From Actinostola sp. cb2023 (taxonomy: Eukaryota; Cnidaria; Anthozoa; Actiniaria; Actinostolidae): a stretch of 64,000 bases of DNA. The translations under genes were made by a program, and so were the position numbers. The stretch covers positions 248,001 through 312,000 of the forward strand of contig JAUJYZ010001134.1 in the NCBI GenBank assembly GCA_033675265.1, given 5' to 3'. The number at the start of each line of letters is the position of its first letter. The first letter of the stretch is position 1. The notes below the pieces were generated by a model that worked only from the letters and a program-made list of their open reading frames with translations, was not told the DNA's origin and searched no databases. Shown in pieces: positions 32,816 through 46,000 of this stretch.

Positions 32816-33741
32816 AAAGACCAACGCAAGGAAATTACGACGTTTCGACATCGTCCGATGTCATTATCAAGTGAGTTTAATTTGAATAGCAAATAAAATA
32901 TAAGGCAGTTCATGGTTGATTGAATTGTTACAGTTGAGTGAGTAAAGTAAATAATGATAAATTAAGTAAATAGTTTGGCCCGAACAGAGTCCGACTGAAC
33001 GTTCAATGTGGGCAATTTTTGCTTTATAAAAAGCATCTCGTACAGGAGACAGTCAAGTTTAGTTTTACATTTCTTCAAAATGGAGAAACAATTGGGTGGT
33101 ATGGTTGTGGTCAGTCCATGAAGTTCTCTTTGACGCTTCCCAATAGATGAGTAGCGGTGTTCATCAATACGTTGGTGTAAGTGATGCGCTGTAAAACCAA
33201 CATAGTCAGCATCACACAGACCACATTTGTAATAGTACACAACAAGTCGTTGGTTTATGAGCGGTGGCTTTGGCTCTTTCATCTTGAGTAGATCTCCGAG
33301 CTTTCGGCTTGTGAAAACAGGTTGCAAATCTGTGCCGAGTTTTCTATTTAACTGATTGAGTTGGCGCCTTACGATATCAGCTGGTTTTTGGTCAATAAAT
33401 GGTAGGACAATCCTGATACTCTTCTCAGTGTCAATAGAAGCATTGCGGTGTTGATCATTTGATGTCTTGGTAAAGTCGCTAATGGTTTTATCGATCAATT
33501 CTGCTGGATATCGTAGCTTGCGGAAGATGGTTTTAATATTCTCGCATTCTTCGTTGAAAAGCTCTGTAGACGAAGAAAGGTGATATGCTCTATTCAGCAT
33601 TGTTTTCAGCAAAGATCTTTTGTAGCGGTTATCTACTTGGCTTTGGTAGTGTAGTAGGAGGCCTTTATTTGTAGACTTCCTTATATATTTTATTTGCTAT
33701 TCAAATTAAACTCACTTGATAATGACATCGGACGATGTCAG
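32816..33741 (-). mobile_element. Penelope-like element remnant 1, inverted termini
   Basis: The coding piece 33663-32962 starts in the linker after the RT (LLLHYQSQVDNRYKRSLL). It continues through RIVLPFIDQKPADIVRRQLN to a GIY-YIG endonuclease (VVYYYKCGLCDADYVGFTAH, HQRIDEHR) and CKTKLDCLLYEMLFIKQK. Termini 32847-32905 and 33680-33739 are inverse copies of about 59 bp containing TTGATAATGACATCGGACGA. The RT itself is absent, so the copy is 5'-truncated. GIY-YIG plus this RT linker is diagnostic of Penelope-like elements. ATT repeats abut both ends. Confidence 0.8.
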
Positions 33742-33751
33742 ATTATTATTA

Positions 33752-33800
<49 letters not shown>

Positions 33801-33900
33801 CTACATCTACATTTATTAAGTCGGTAAAATCCGAGGATATCACACCAACTGTATAAAATAATAATGTAAAAATACTATAAAAACAAAATAAATCGATATA

Positions 33901-33975
<75 letters not shown>

Positions 33976-34068
33976 AACGACTACTACTACTACTACTACT
34001 ACTACTGCCTGCTACTACTACTACCACTACCACTACCACTACCACTACCACTACCACTACCACTACCA

Positions 34069-34152
<84 letters not shown>

Positions 34153-34177
34153 TTATTATTATTAATTTTTTTTTTTA

Positions 34178-34216
<39 letters not shown>
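33742..34216. repeat. Compound microsatellites (ATT, ACT, CCACTA)
   Basis: Blocks of ATT (33742-33800), ATT then ACT (33901-34015), CCACTA (34018-34075), ACT again to about 34152, and ATT (34177-34216). The two Penelope copies are embedded among them. Confidence 0.95.
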
Positions 34217-34218
<2 letters not shown>

Positions 34219-34299
34219 GAACAGTTATTGGATGCCATGCCTGGTAATAAATGAATTGAAAGTATTTAACTTCGTCAGGCAAAAGAAATAGACGACAAG

Positions 34300-34345
34300 C
34301 GTATATAGACGTTTCGCCGGTGAAGGCTTCATCAGTTGTATATTT
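34300..34345 (-). ncRNA. Hammerhead-like ribozyme motif, left arm of Penelope remnant 2
   Basis: On the minus strand CTGATGA is followed by AGCC...GGC (stem II), GAAAC, then GTC with a very short stem III, and outer TATAT/ATATA that can pair as stem I. This is the minimal layout described for Penelope-like hammerheads. Cleavage would follow GTC. Confidence 0.5.
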
Positions 34346-35452
34346 TAAACTGAAAATCACTCTCTAAATAACTTACATTTGAATAGTGAAATACCCAGTG
34401 GTATAGGTTGATTAAACAATGCTTAATAATTACAATACAGTAAATAGATATGGTGTCCTGGGAATAGTAATAACAATGTACTGAGTTATATGCAGAGAAA
34501 CCTGCCTACACAGCCATTCATAATGTTTGTTGATTGTTTTCTTATTTCGAGTGCTTCAATTACTTTACGCTCTTTGGGGAATTTGATGTTAGGGTGCAGT
34601 ATTTTCCATCTAATTGGGGATTCTTTCAGGAAGTTGGCAGAGTGTGATTGCAAATGTGTGAACACGGTCTGGCCACGGAGATGTTCTTTTATCCGTGAAC
34701 CAATGGTGCGTCCTGTTTCTCCAATGTAGACTGCTTGACAGTAAGAACACTTAATGTGGTAGATGGTATTCTTAGTTAGGCATTTGTTTTCCCTTTCAGC
34801 CAGCACACATGTTTCACATTCGCGAGGACAATTTTGCTTGACTTTGGGCGCTGCGAATATCTTTGAGAGTGGTCGTCCGTTCATAAAGTGTATCTTGATT
34901 CTATCGGCCATACCAGATCGTCGTACAACAGACAGTGTGCGTCGTTTCAGTTCTTCGTTGATGAATGGCATCTGGACGGGGGGTCTGTTGAACGAGAAAT
35001 AGCTCTCCTCGTCTCTCCAATCAAGATAGCTCTCTTGGATGATATGGGGCCATGACTATCCCACGGTACAATACACTGGCTATGTATGGGCTTGACATAC
35101 AGTGTGGTGGAGAATGATCGCTCGTCATGGTCCAGAGAAACCATGGTGTCCAGAAATGGTAGTTGGTTGTCTTGTGGTATCTCAATGGTGAATTTCAGTG
35201 CAGTATTCAAGCTATTAGCTGTAGATAGTATTTCATCTGTAGTGATTCCATCAGACATCCATGCGATGAAGATATCGTCAATGTAGCGTTTGAGTGACAT
35301 CAAGGCTTTGTCTTGAAATTGGCATAGTATCTGTATGTCGATCTCGTTCATGTAAATGATTGCTAGTGCTATTAAGCATTGTTTAATCAACCTATACCAC
35401 TGGGTATTTCACTATTCAAATGTAAGTTATTTAGAGAGTGATTTTCAGTTTA

Positions 35453-35500
35453 AAATATACAACTGATGAAGCCTTCACCGGCGAAACGTCTATATACGCT
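35453..35500 (+). ncRNA. Hammerhead-like ribozyme motif, right arm of Penelope remnant 2
   Basis: The same core as the left-arm copy on the opposite strand: CTGATGA at 35463-35469, GAAAC at 35483-35487, GTC at 35488-35490. All core bases are intact. Confidence 0.5.
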
Positions 35501-35543
35501 TGTCGTCTATTTCTTTTGCCTGACGAAGTTAAATACTTTCAAT

Positions 35544-35579
<36 letters not shown>

Positions 35580-35580
<1 letters not shown>

Positions 35581-36250
35581 AGGGATATCATCTACGACCA
35601 CAACAATGTCAAACGATGTCAAATAAGCTACAACGCTTATAACAACCTTACTGCCATCGTTAAAAATATTTTGCCATCGACCACATAAGCTTAGTTTTAA
35701 TATCAAGCTAAAATAAGCTTCAAAATATTTTGTAATGCTTGCCATTTAAGAGAAAGTCTCTGTTAAAGCGGCCCACTGCCATTCGGGTCAGAAATAATTT
35801 CCCCTCAATCTTTCATCATAAACGGCATTTATTAGTAGGTAATCACTATGACTTTTTTTTCTCGAGATTCATCAAACTACTTTTTTACAGCGCATAATTC
35901 CTATACCACCGTCAACGCTCAATTTGCATTTATTTTCAATTGAAAATTGCACATATTTAAGACGTCAAAGCTCGCAAAATATATAATCCTGGAATAAACT
36001 ATTATTTTTCCTGACTTGTACATTCATTCAAGTGTACAAATTAAACAAAATGTTGAATGTAAGGAAAAAGGGAAAAAGGAGGATAATAGGTATTGATACC
36101 CATTTTACGGCTTTTCTAAATCATGACAAACCACCCCTTACTAAATAGCTTTTATCTCCCAAGTCCAGAACGGATTTCTTAAAGTTGTTATTGCATTCTA
36201 CTAATCGAAGGTTGGTAAAGTAGGAATCATAAAAACATTTTGCGCTTTTT
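35580..36250. other. Non-coding interval
   Basis: No gene or clear repeat is seen between the Penelope remnant and the BEL/Pao element. Confidence 0.4.
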
Positions 36251-36252
36251 AT

Positions 36253-39200
36253 TTATCTTCTGCACAGCAACCTTGAACTTTTCGTGTTTTCACTAAAATG
36301 TTGCGTGGCATTTATCCAACGATGTTGATTACCAATGTCTAATCCGCGCGAGGCATCGTCCGCATGGTTGTCTTTACCAAGCACATATCTCCATTGCTCA
36401 GGATCAGATCTGTGTCTTATGGTCTGCACTCTGTTCGCTACATAGACTTGGTAGCGGTTCTGGTTGTTGAAGATGTATCTCAAAACTGTCATGCTGTCAC
36501 ATACATACATACATAAACTTTATTTAAACACGGAATCTCTGTCAGTCTGTCTGTACTGTCAGTCCAGTACGTTGTTTTTTGTGGCTACTCTACTTCGTAA
36601 GAAGAGTAGCCACTATGTCATCGAGTGTGTAAGTAAGTAAGATATGTAAGTGTGTAATTCGGGTAGTGTTCGGAACTAGTCAGGTGATCGAAAATCAGCG
36701 ACGATGTCGCCACGATGTACCCGATGGTTTTCCGACTAGTCATCCATCTTTTCTCTTCACGCATTGGTTTGAAGGTAGGTTTTCACTCTACTCTACTATT
36801 ATATTCTATGCTATTTTGCACCAGAAACCAGACACATCTCTCGTGCAAAGTGTCAACTGTTTGTTCATAACGATTGTTTCAGGTTTTTCATGGCGGTATG
36901 TTGTGATTTCCCAGACGAATATCGATGTCAAAGTATTCGGCTCTCGGAGGCGAGTAAAACTCGCTATGAATTAAGCCGTTCTATTACTAATCACTAAATA
37001 CTAAATGACACACAGGACTCAAGTAGATATTGATGTTTTAATATTTTGAAAGCAGTTTTAGAAATTCAAGATATCAAAAGGACAGGATTCACGGCTATAG
37101 AATAGAGTACGTACATTTGTTTACGGGTTTTGATTTTATTAAAGACACAGGAAGCCCAATGCACAAACAGAGAGTGGTGATCACCTAAAAAAATATTTAT
37201 GAAAAAACACTTGACACTTTTAATTTCCACGAGAGATGTGTCTGGTTTCTGGTGCAAAATAGCATAAAATCATAGTATATTAGAGTGTAAACTTCAACAC
37301 CACTTTATCAAAAGTTGAGTTCAACGGTCTTTATATATTACAGAACATTGTTAAATTAATGTTTTAAAAGTTATTGTTCAATTATTTGTATGCTGTCACA
37401 ATTGTTTTCAATTAAAGTTGTATTATAAAGATACATTTCTGATTCAAATTAGCATTATGTAGAACCAAAGATCAAGTTCAGATAGATAAGATAGATAAAG
37501 TATTTAAATTATTATGATTATAGTTCAATCATACTAGTTCAACCGAGGAATCCCCAAAAAGGGATATGACATTGACTAACATTTTCCCTTGACGACTCAA
37601 TGACAGTTTAAGGCTAGTTACTGCCCTATCCAACTACACATTGCTTCTACATTTCAAAACCGCAGTACCTACACTACCTATTTTTATTTTTGTTTTATTT
37701 ACTGTCGAGTAGCCACATGCAGTCCTTGACTGCCTATTTTTGTACGTTGTAATCGAGTTCTTTGACTAACTTGTTTCCAATCTTGGAAGACACAACAGCA
37801 GCCGTGAGCTCGAGTCTTGGTATAGTAACAGCCTTGATAGGAGCTAGGCGTGCCTTTCCCATAAGAAACGCGCAATGAATATCTCCCTTGGAATTGGTTT
37901 GTCTTATGTACGAGACTTGACCATATCCGGTAGAGCTGGCGTCAGAAAAGCTGTGAATCTGTCGATCGATGACGACTCCAAAATTTGCTGGCTTGAGACA
38001 ACGCATCACACTAAACTTCTCAAGAGCAAGCAATTGTTCTCTCCACTTTTCCCACTGATGTCTATGCTCTTCAGCGATTGGATCGTCCCAGTCAACGTTA
38101 TTCTTACACAGTTCTTGTATGATTCTCTTCCCTTGGAGTAAGATGGGAGCTGCAAAACCAAGGGAATCGTACACTGAACTGATAGTAGATAATATCCCAC
38201 GTCGTCAGTGTTATTAGCTTATCGTTGAGAGTTCTCTTGAAACCAAATGTAACTGACTCGATATGCCATTGGACTCCCAGAGCACGTTCAATTGGAAGGT
38301 CGTCAAAACCGAGATCAATGCCTCTTACTTCTTTAGAACGATCTTCTTCAGGGATTGTTTCCAGCACCTTTCTGCTATTGCTTGAAACATATGTCAGTCG
38401 AAAGCCTCCTTTGGCACATGCGGGGATGGTATTATGTATACGTTCTATGGCTTTCGTTTCTGTTTCTTTTGATCGCAAACAATCATCAACGTAGACGTTT
38501 CTCCTCAATACGTCTGCGGTCTCCTTGCCAACTTGACTTTCTGAATCATCTGCTGTCTTTCGAACTGCGTAATTAGCACAGCTTGGGGAAGAGAATGCAC
38601 CAAACAAGTGAACATTCATCTGATAATCTTGTAAAGCTTGCGTTAAATCTTCGTTAGGCCACCAAAGGAATCTCATGAAATCTCTATGTTCTTCTGCGAC
38701 ACGAACTTGATGAAACATGGCCTCAATGTCTGCTTGAAAGGCCACTTGTTCTTTACGAAATCTTGTCAATATTCCAATGACTGGCATAATCTTTGTCTTT
38801 ACTGACATAATCTTTGTGATGAAATCTCTTGGTTCAATAGCCTTTGGGCAGTTAGTACCTATGAGGACGCCAACCTCTGAGTCTTGAAGGCGGTCGGGTA
38901 TCTGATCTGCTATTTGCTCTGGGTGTTTCCATTTGCGAGCCAACTCACGTTGAGGTATATCTTTCTCAGACGCAGGTATTTCCTCTTTCGTAAAGGTTCT
39001 TGGAAGCTGTATAGCGTTTTTCCCTGATATATCGGAGATCAGGAGACCAGCGACTGCCTTTGTGTTATGAAGCTCTTGGCCGTTCATTGTTCGTATCAGG
39101 ATCTCGATGTCCACGCCTTCTACCCTCCGTTTCTTGCGAGTTTCATCAGTTATAAATGTTCCAGTGCTGCAACTGTCTAACATTGCGTAGGTGAAGATCT

Positions 39201-39480
39201 GTTTGTCCATCCATTGTAGTCTAACAGGAACGATGGGCATAGATTGGATTTCTTGAATCAGCTCCGTTCGGTTCAGTGGCGATGGTTCGTGAACTAACAA
39301 CGCGATTACTTGGGTTGCTGTTATTTGACTGGTTGTTAACTGCGGAATTGGTCGACTGGTTTGACCTTGATGAAGAGAAGTTGAAATTATGAAGACCGGT
39401 TGGGTGTCGATCTTGGCAGATGCTGCACTTTCTCTTTTGAATACATCCACGTGATCTGTGACCTGGTCCATAGCACGCAT
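36253..39480 (-). pseudogene. BEL/Pao pol, deleted and interrupted
   Basis: In minus-strand order: protease (TYAMLDSCSTGTFI, LPRTFTKEEIPASEKDIP, VGVLIGTNCPKAIEPRDFI); an internal deletion; the RT (VAFQADIEAMFHQVRV, MRFLWWPN, LFGAFSSPSCANYA, catalytic NVYVDDCL); a frameshift near 38170; then the thumb and RNase H-like region (YDSLGFAAPILLQGKRI, HSFSDASSTGYGQVSYI, RLAPIKAVTIPRLELTAA). The RNase H part is split at 37734 by about 1.2 kb of foreign DNA and resumes at 36510 (DSMTVLRYIFNNQNRYQVYV, WRYVLGKDNHADDASRGL). Integrase is absent. The element cannot move by itself. Confidence 0.85.
36511..37733. mobile_element. Insertion in the BEL/Pao RNase H region
   Basis: The 1.2 kb between the two RNase H pieces is non-coding. 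It includes an inverted-repeat element of about 36780-37290, whose arms contain TGCTATTTTGCACCAGAAAC and its inverse. GTAGCCAC occurs near both insertion edges. At least two insertion events are likely. Confidence 0.55.
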
Positions 39481-40980
39481 AACATTCTTGTTTCTCGCTC
39501 AGAAAATTATTCCTTTCAGCCAAAGTCTTCTCTTTAAATCACTTGCAATCGTCAACATCGTGAGCTCCATCGCAGAGTATACATTTCAAGTTGGAGCTTG
39601 GATGACTCTCTGCAGGCGTTTCTGCGTTTGTGGCATGACTGGTAACTCTGTAAGTTCTTGACCTTTCATTGCTGTTGAATGACTTTGCTGTCTTGGGTTT
39701 TTCCTTTGGGTTATTCTTTGCAAGTGCATCCTTTGAGAAGACAGGATCAATTGCAACCTTCCATTTTCACAAAATCCGCAAGGGATTTGAATCCAGGAAC
39801 TTGATTGTTAGTCTCTCTGATGTTGGTGGCTCGTCTTCTCCATCTGTCTTGTAAGTAAAGGAGTAATTTTCTTACCAAATTTTGAAGATTTAGTGGATGG
39901 TCCAGGATGGAAAGATAGGACATTGAATCCATGGCACTTACACACTGTGTCAAGAAAGTGGAAAGACGATCCAGGGCTGTATCATCTCCATGGCTGATTA
40001 TAGGCCACTATGTCGCCTTATTGATGTATGCGTTTGATATCTTATATGGATTTCCATACTTCTCTTTCAACAGTCTCTTAGCTTCTGGGTAACCAACTTT
40101 AGCTTCCTTATGCTGACATCCCTTTATCAAGTCTTTAGTTTCACCTTCTAAGTATTGTTCGAGATATCGTAGACGGACTTCACTTGACTGGACCTTGGAT
40201 TCAATCTGAGACTCAAAGTTGATCACGAAAGTGTGAAGTCTTCAGGATCGTTGGTGAATGTCGACAACGTCAAAGGTGGTAGAAGGCTCCTTATGCTGAC
40301 ATCCCTTTATCAAGTCTTTAGTTTCACCTTCTAAGTATTGTTCGAGATATCGTAGACGGACTTCACTTGACTGGACCTTGGATTCAATCTGAGACTCAAA
40401 GTTGATCACGAAAGTGTGAAGTCTTCAGGATCGTTGGTGAATGTCGACAACGTCAAAGGTGGTAGAAGGCTTCTTTGATGCTGCTCGGTGAGTATTTCTG
40501 TTAGCTTGTTTTGTCTGTCTAAAAATTGATACTTCGTTGGAAAGCGCAGATTTCTCAGCACGAAGTGGATTACGGTTGCTAGTCAAATCGTCTAGACGAC
40601 ATCACTTCATACTTCTGTCTAGGAATCTGGATTTCCTCTTTAGCGTTGACGTGATCAACGGTTGCTTCAACGCGATGCAGATCATTTGGCGGAAATTGCC
40701 AGTCAAATCGTCTAGGCGACATTACTTCATACCTTCGTCCTGGAATCGGGAATTCTTGTTTAGCGTTAACATGTTCGTCTTCTTTAGGGTATCTGTAAGT
40801 ATGGTGAGCCTTTGTAGTGATAGACGATGGTATTGGCGATGGCGATACCTTGATAGCGGGTGGAGTAGACCTGCTCCTTATAGATGGACGAGGAGTAATT
40901 GGTTCAATTTCGTTTCTCAGGAGGGAATCACGTGAGAAGTGAACATCTGGAAATGCTGCACTCAGCTGGTATTGTCTTGT
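39221..40980 (-). pseudogene. BEL/Pao gag
   Basis: Minus-strand pieces in native order: YEVMSPRRFDW-type N-terminus (40980-40480), FESQIESKVQSSEVRLRYLE and DLIKGCQHKEAKVGYPEA (40226-40008), MDSMSYLSILDHPLNLQNL and QVPGFKSLADFVKME (39953-39747), and two Cys-rich knuckle segments (CYACYGPGHRSRGC, CSICQDRHPTGLH at about 39460). Several frameshifts separate them. The gag precedes pol as in an intact element. A 183-bp tandem duplication and a repeated MS(P/S)RRFD segment occur within it. Confidence 0.75.
40104..40469. repeat. 183-bp tandem duplication in gag
   Basis: Two adjacent, nearly identical copies (40104-40286 and 40287-40469). The unit is exactly 61 codons, so the duplication itself does not shift the frame. 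A weaker repeat of about 122-bp spacing (GTCAAATCGTCTAGRCGACAT) lies at 40582 and 40704. Confidence 0.85.
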
Positions 40981-41053
40981 CGCTGCGATGGTAAATAATC
41001 TGGAACGGTCCTTGCGATCACATCATCATTAATGTTTTAAAACATCTCTTCTT

Positions 41054-42351
41054 TCATGCGAAGGTAAATAGGTCGGAGCTGTCCTTGAGGTTTCGTTTCG
41101 ATTTAGGTAAGATCTTTCGAACCACTGACTCGAGATGTTTTTCTTTGTCCAATAGGGGATGATAGTACTTGGGCAGTCGTCCTTTCTTCTTCGGTCGTTC
41201 TATGCTGCGTACCTTGAATTTCGTATCATTATCTATGGATGCTTGTGATAGTAACCTCAGATAGTCTGATTTATCCATGACTACCACGCCTGTTCCTTTA
41301 TCTGGCTTCGTGATGACCAAATCATCTCGTCTTTTAAGGCGTTTTACAGCTCTCAAGAGGTTCTTAGGTATTCTCGGGCCTTTACCTTGGGTATTGTTGA
41401 CTGCGATTGAGCGTAGTGTTGCAGCAGTTAATTCTTTATGATCACTTGAAAGAGTTGGCTCCAGAGACCAGTAAGCTTTCTCAAAGCTCGCCTTAACATC
41501 TACAGGGGAGACTCTTTGTGGGAAGGCAAACTTTAAGCCACGACATAACACCAGTTTCTCGAAGAACGTCAGCTTGTAAGAAGAGATATTCTGGATGTGT
41601 TTGTCATGGCCAACGCCTTCATGTGCAATATTGAAGAGCAACTCCAAGGTCAGGGAAAATTGCCCTCCTTTTACAAGTGTTATGTTGATGACACCTTAAC
41701 AGCCATGAGTGATAAGACCAGTGCAGAAGCATTTCTACAGACGTTAAACGACCACCATCCAATAACTCACTTCCCTTCTTACGACTCAGAATCGTCTTTT
41801 TGCAGCTACAGTATCCAACATATCTCATTGACTCTACTATCTCAATGTTTATCAAGGCAAAGAACACTGACATTGCTCAGAATAAGCCTCAAGTTCGCAT
41901 CGACACGAAGATATTTCGGATTGTTCTCCCCTTCAAGGATCAGTCATCAGCTGACATCGTCCGCAGACAACTTAGACACCTTGGGAACATTATTGACAAA
42001 GATATAAGCTCGGTATCTACCAGTAGGAAGATTGAAGAAGACCTGAAGATACGTGAGGTTAAGTCCGATATAATCAACCAACAGAGCGTTATTTACGAAT
42101 ATAAATGTGACTCGTGTGATGCGAGTTACGTTGGTTATACGCGACGCCACCTCTGTCAGCGCGTAGAAGAGCACAAGAGGCAGTCAAGTTCAATTGAGAA
42201 GCCCATACTCACTATGCATGGCCAAGCATCCGAATCCGTGAGGGCTGAAAACTTTACAGTGTTGAAAAAATGTAAGACCAAACTTGATTGCTTAATGTTC
42301 GAAATGCTGTTAATCAAAGAACCGCAATCCAGTCCTCAATGTCCAATCGGA
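41054..42351. mobile_element. Penelope-like element remnant 3 with inverted 5' half
   Basis: Minus-strand 41620-41054 encodes the N-terminal RT region (SSYKLTFFEKLVLCRGLKFA, LVITKPDKGTGVVVMDKSDY, LPKYYHPLLDKEKHLESVV). Plus-strand 41597-42351 encodes the RT end (FVMANAFMCNIEEQ, YKCYVDDTLTAM with catalytic YxDD) and, after a frameshift, the GIY-YIG endonuclease (YEYKCDSCDASYVGYTRRHL, CQRVEEHK). The halves meet head to head at about 41598. This matches 5' inversion during reverse transcription, known for LINEs as twin priming. The segment between the two RT parts is missing. Confidence 0.8.
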
Positions 42352-42355
42352 CTCA

Positions 42356-42760
<405 letters not shown>

Positions 42761-43052
42761 CATAATCTTGCGAAAAACATTCTGACCTGGGTTCATAAAG
42801 AGAAACAAGCAAGAGCTTACTTGTGTGGATCTAATAATAATACTTTTATTCAATATTATTTTTTAACACTACGTTCACAATATATCAATGCTGCAGTTTC
42901 TGAGCAGAAGTAAATGTTAACAAAGCATCGGGGTTTTTTTTTTTGGCTACATGAGTGACCTATGTATATGTACATGTACCCTTTATCCCAAGGTTGTCAC
43001 TCCTTAAGGAGAATATATTTATATTAGTATGAGAGCTTTACTGTAGACCTGA

Positions 43053-46000
43053 TTACATTAAAAGCTTTACAATTGACAAAATAAACATGGATTGCATCAC
43101 AATGTTTTGAAGGGATTGTTTTCCATTGCAGATTTGTGTAGGAGAGTTCCCCGTGGTGTTAACTGTGGCGTTGTTGCTGTAGTTACTAACTGTAGTTACT
43201 AACTGCATTGGTGCTGTCGTAGGCTTCCAAAACTTGAAGTCGTTGCACAGGCTGCTAGTACAACAAGAGGCATTGCAGTTCACAACCGTGTAGTTTTCGT
43301 ATTTTGTATTCGCACATAATTTCTGAAAGAAGAACACACAGTTCAATGAAGCTTTCTAGTCCGTTCACCTTCAGATGATGACACAACACACGACCAGTAA
43401 CACATGATGTGTAACACTAGTATAGGCTATTTAGATAAATGCATAAACAAATATATAGATATATGGATGAGTAAGTCAATCAATCAATCAATCAATCAAT
43501 CAATAGATAGATAATAATAGATAGATAGATTGTAACTAATTAGGGGACGGTTCATATAGATTCATGGTATTGTTGTAATGTGATGGGTACCTGAAAGGGC
43601 GATTTTATATTTTACGCCCACTTCAAGATGGCGGATATTTCCGAGATGGCCTGGAATCTACTAATATGAGCAACTCAACTTCCGGTGAATCGTCTTCGTA
43701 TTTTCTTCGAGTTCACATCGGAGTATTCTTGGTATTTTCTTTGTTGGCTAAACTGCAATTGCAATAAATGTTGAAGGTTATACATATTTGGCGGAGAAAT
43801 CGTGCCAATTGTATGTATTTATTGTCTGAAATAAAACTATCCAATTGTGATGAAGTACTAGTGTGATCTTATTTTCATTCACTTACTGCATGGCTATCTT
43901 TCGACGGATTGCTCCCCTCAAAACACTTTAAAGAAGTTTCAGCTTTATGTGAAAGTTTCTACTCATCGATCACTGCTGTAAAACGCTTGCTTTTTAGTGG
44001 GCGTAACTGATGCGAAGTGAGCTCACATTTTACGCCCACTAAAAAGCAAGCGTTTTACAGCAGTGATCGATGAGTAGAAACTTGAAGCTGGATCTTCTTT
44101 AAAGTGTTTTGAGGGGTACAATCCGTCGATAGATAGCCAGTAAGTAAATGAAAATACGCAGTGGCTATTCGTACGGTAACCGTACGCCGACTCTCATTTG
44201 TTATTCGTACGTGAGTCGAATATTTCTATGATTTTAGGAAAAGTTGAAAAAAACGTATTGAATCCAAACTATCCTATCTTTGTTAAGACGTACAAAGCGA
44301 TTCAGATCAGCTTGATAAATTTCGATTCCAAGTTTTGGTTTACGCTGGGCACAGTAAACGAGACTGAATAATTTAATTCGGGCGTGACACATCAGACTGC
44401 CGTACGCCGAATCTCATTTGTTATTCGTACGAGTCGAATTTTTCAACGATTTCTGGAATAAAGCGTGTTATGCCGCTGTCTTGATGTTTAGTTGTCCTAC
44501 AATACTTACCGCTTTTACGACTTCGCATTGGCATTTAAAATTCTACTCGCATACGAATATGGTAGCAAACGAGAGTCGAAAATAAAGCTCCAACTTCATC
44601 ACAATGGATCGTTTTATTTCAGACAATAAATACATACAATTGCGGATTGTTTGCGACGATTTCTCCTCCAAATATGTATAACCTTCAACATTTATCGAAG
44701 AAAACAAAGAAAATGACAAGAATAACTCTGTGTGAACTCGTAGCTATAGAAATAGAAAATAATACGATTCACCGGAAGTTGAGCTGCTCATATTAGTAGA
44801 TTCTAGGCCATCTCGGAAATATCCGCCACCTTGAAGTGGGCGTAAAAAAAAAATCGCCCTGAGAGGAGCATGGCGCACTAATTAGGTGTACGGTTCATAT
44901 AGATTCATGGTATTGTTCTAATGTGATGGCTTCCTGAGAGGTGCATGGCGCACTAATTAGGGGTACGGTTCATATAGATTCATGGTATTGTTGTAATGTG
45001 ATGGGTACCTGAGAGGTGCATGGCGCACCAATTAGGTGTACTGTTCTTATAGATTAATCATGGTATTGTTGTAATGTGATGGGTACCTGAGAGGTGCATG
45101 GCGCACTAATTAGGTGTACGGTTCATATAGATTCATGGTATTGTTCTAATGTGATGGGTTCCTGAGAGGTGCATGGCGCACTAATTAGGTGTACGGTTCA
45201 TATAGATTCATGGTATTGTTCTAATGTGATGGCTTCCTGAGAGGTGCATGGCGCACTAATTAGGGGTACGGTTCATATAGATTCATGGTATTGTTGTAAT
45301 GTGATGGGTACCTGAGAGGTGCATGGCGCACCAATTAGGTGTACTGTTCTTATAGATTAATCATGGTATTGTTGTAATGTGATGGGTACCTGAGAGGTGC
45401 ATGGCGCACTAATTAGGTGTACGGTTCATATAGATTCATGGTATTGTTCTAATGTGATGGGTTCCTGAGAGGTGCATGGCGCACTAATTAGGTGTACGGT
45501 TCATATAGATTCATGGTATTGTTCTAATGTGATGGATTCCTGAGAGGTGCATGGCGCACCAATTAGGTGTACGGTTCATATAGATTCATGGTATTGTTCT
45601 TATGTGATGGATTCCTGAGAGGTGCATGGCGCACTAATTAGGTGTACGGTTCATATAGATTCATGGTATTGTTCTAATGTGATGGATTCCTGAGAGGTGC
45701 ATGGCGCACCAATTAGGTGTACGGTTCATATAGATTCATGGTATTGTTGTAATGTGATGGGTTCCTGAGAGGTGCATGGCGCACCAATTAGGTGTACGGT
45801 TCATATAGATTCATGGTATTGTTCTTATGTGATGGATTCCTGAGAGGTGCATGGCGCACCAATTAGGGGTACTGTTCTTATAGATTCATGGTATTGTTGT
45901 AATGTGATGGGTTCCTGAGAGGTGCATGGCGCACCAATTAGGTGTACGGTTCATATAGATTCATGGTATTGTTCTTATGTGATGGATTCCTGAGAGGTGC

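Larger units (their letters stand above)
34241..35549 (-). mobile_element. Penelope-like element remnant 2 with ~175-bp inverted termini
   Basis: The arms 34250-34427 and 35372-35549 are near-identical inverse copies. Between them, minus strand, lie the RT end (LKRYIDDIFIAW with catalytic YxDD at about 35270) and LYVKPIHSQCIVPWDSHGP. A deletion and frameshift near 34975 follow, then a GIY-YIG part (MPFINEELKRRTL, IYHIKCSYCQAVYIGETGRT, GSRIKEHLRG). It is a different subfamily from remnant 1, with CPRECETCV preceding the endonuclease. RT fingers and the N-terminus are absent. Each arm carries a hammerhead-like motif. Confidence 0.8.
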
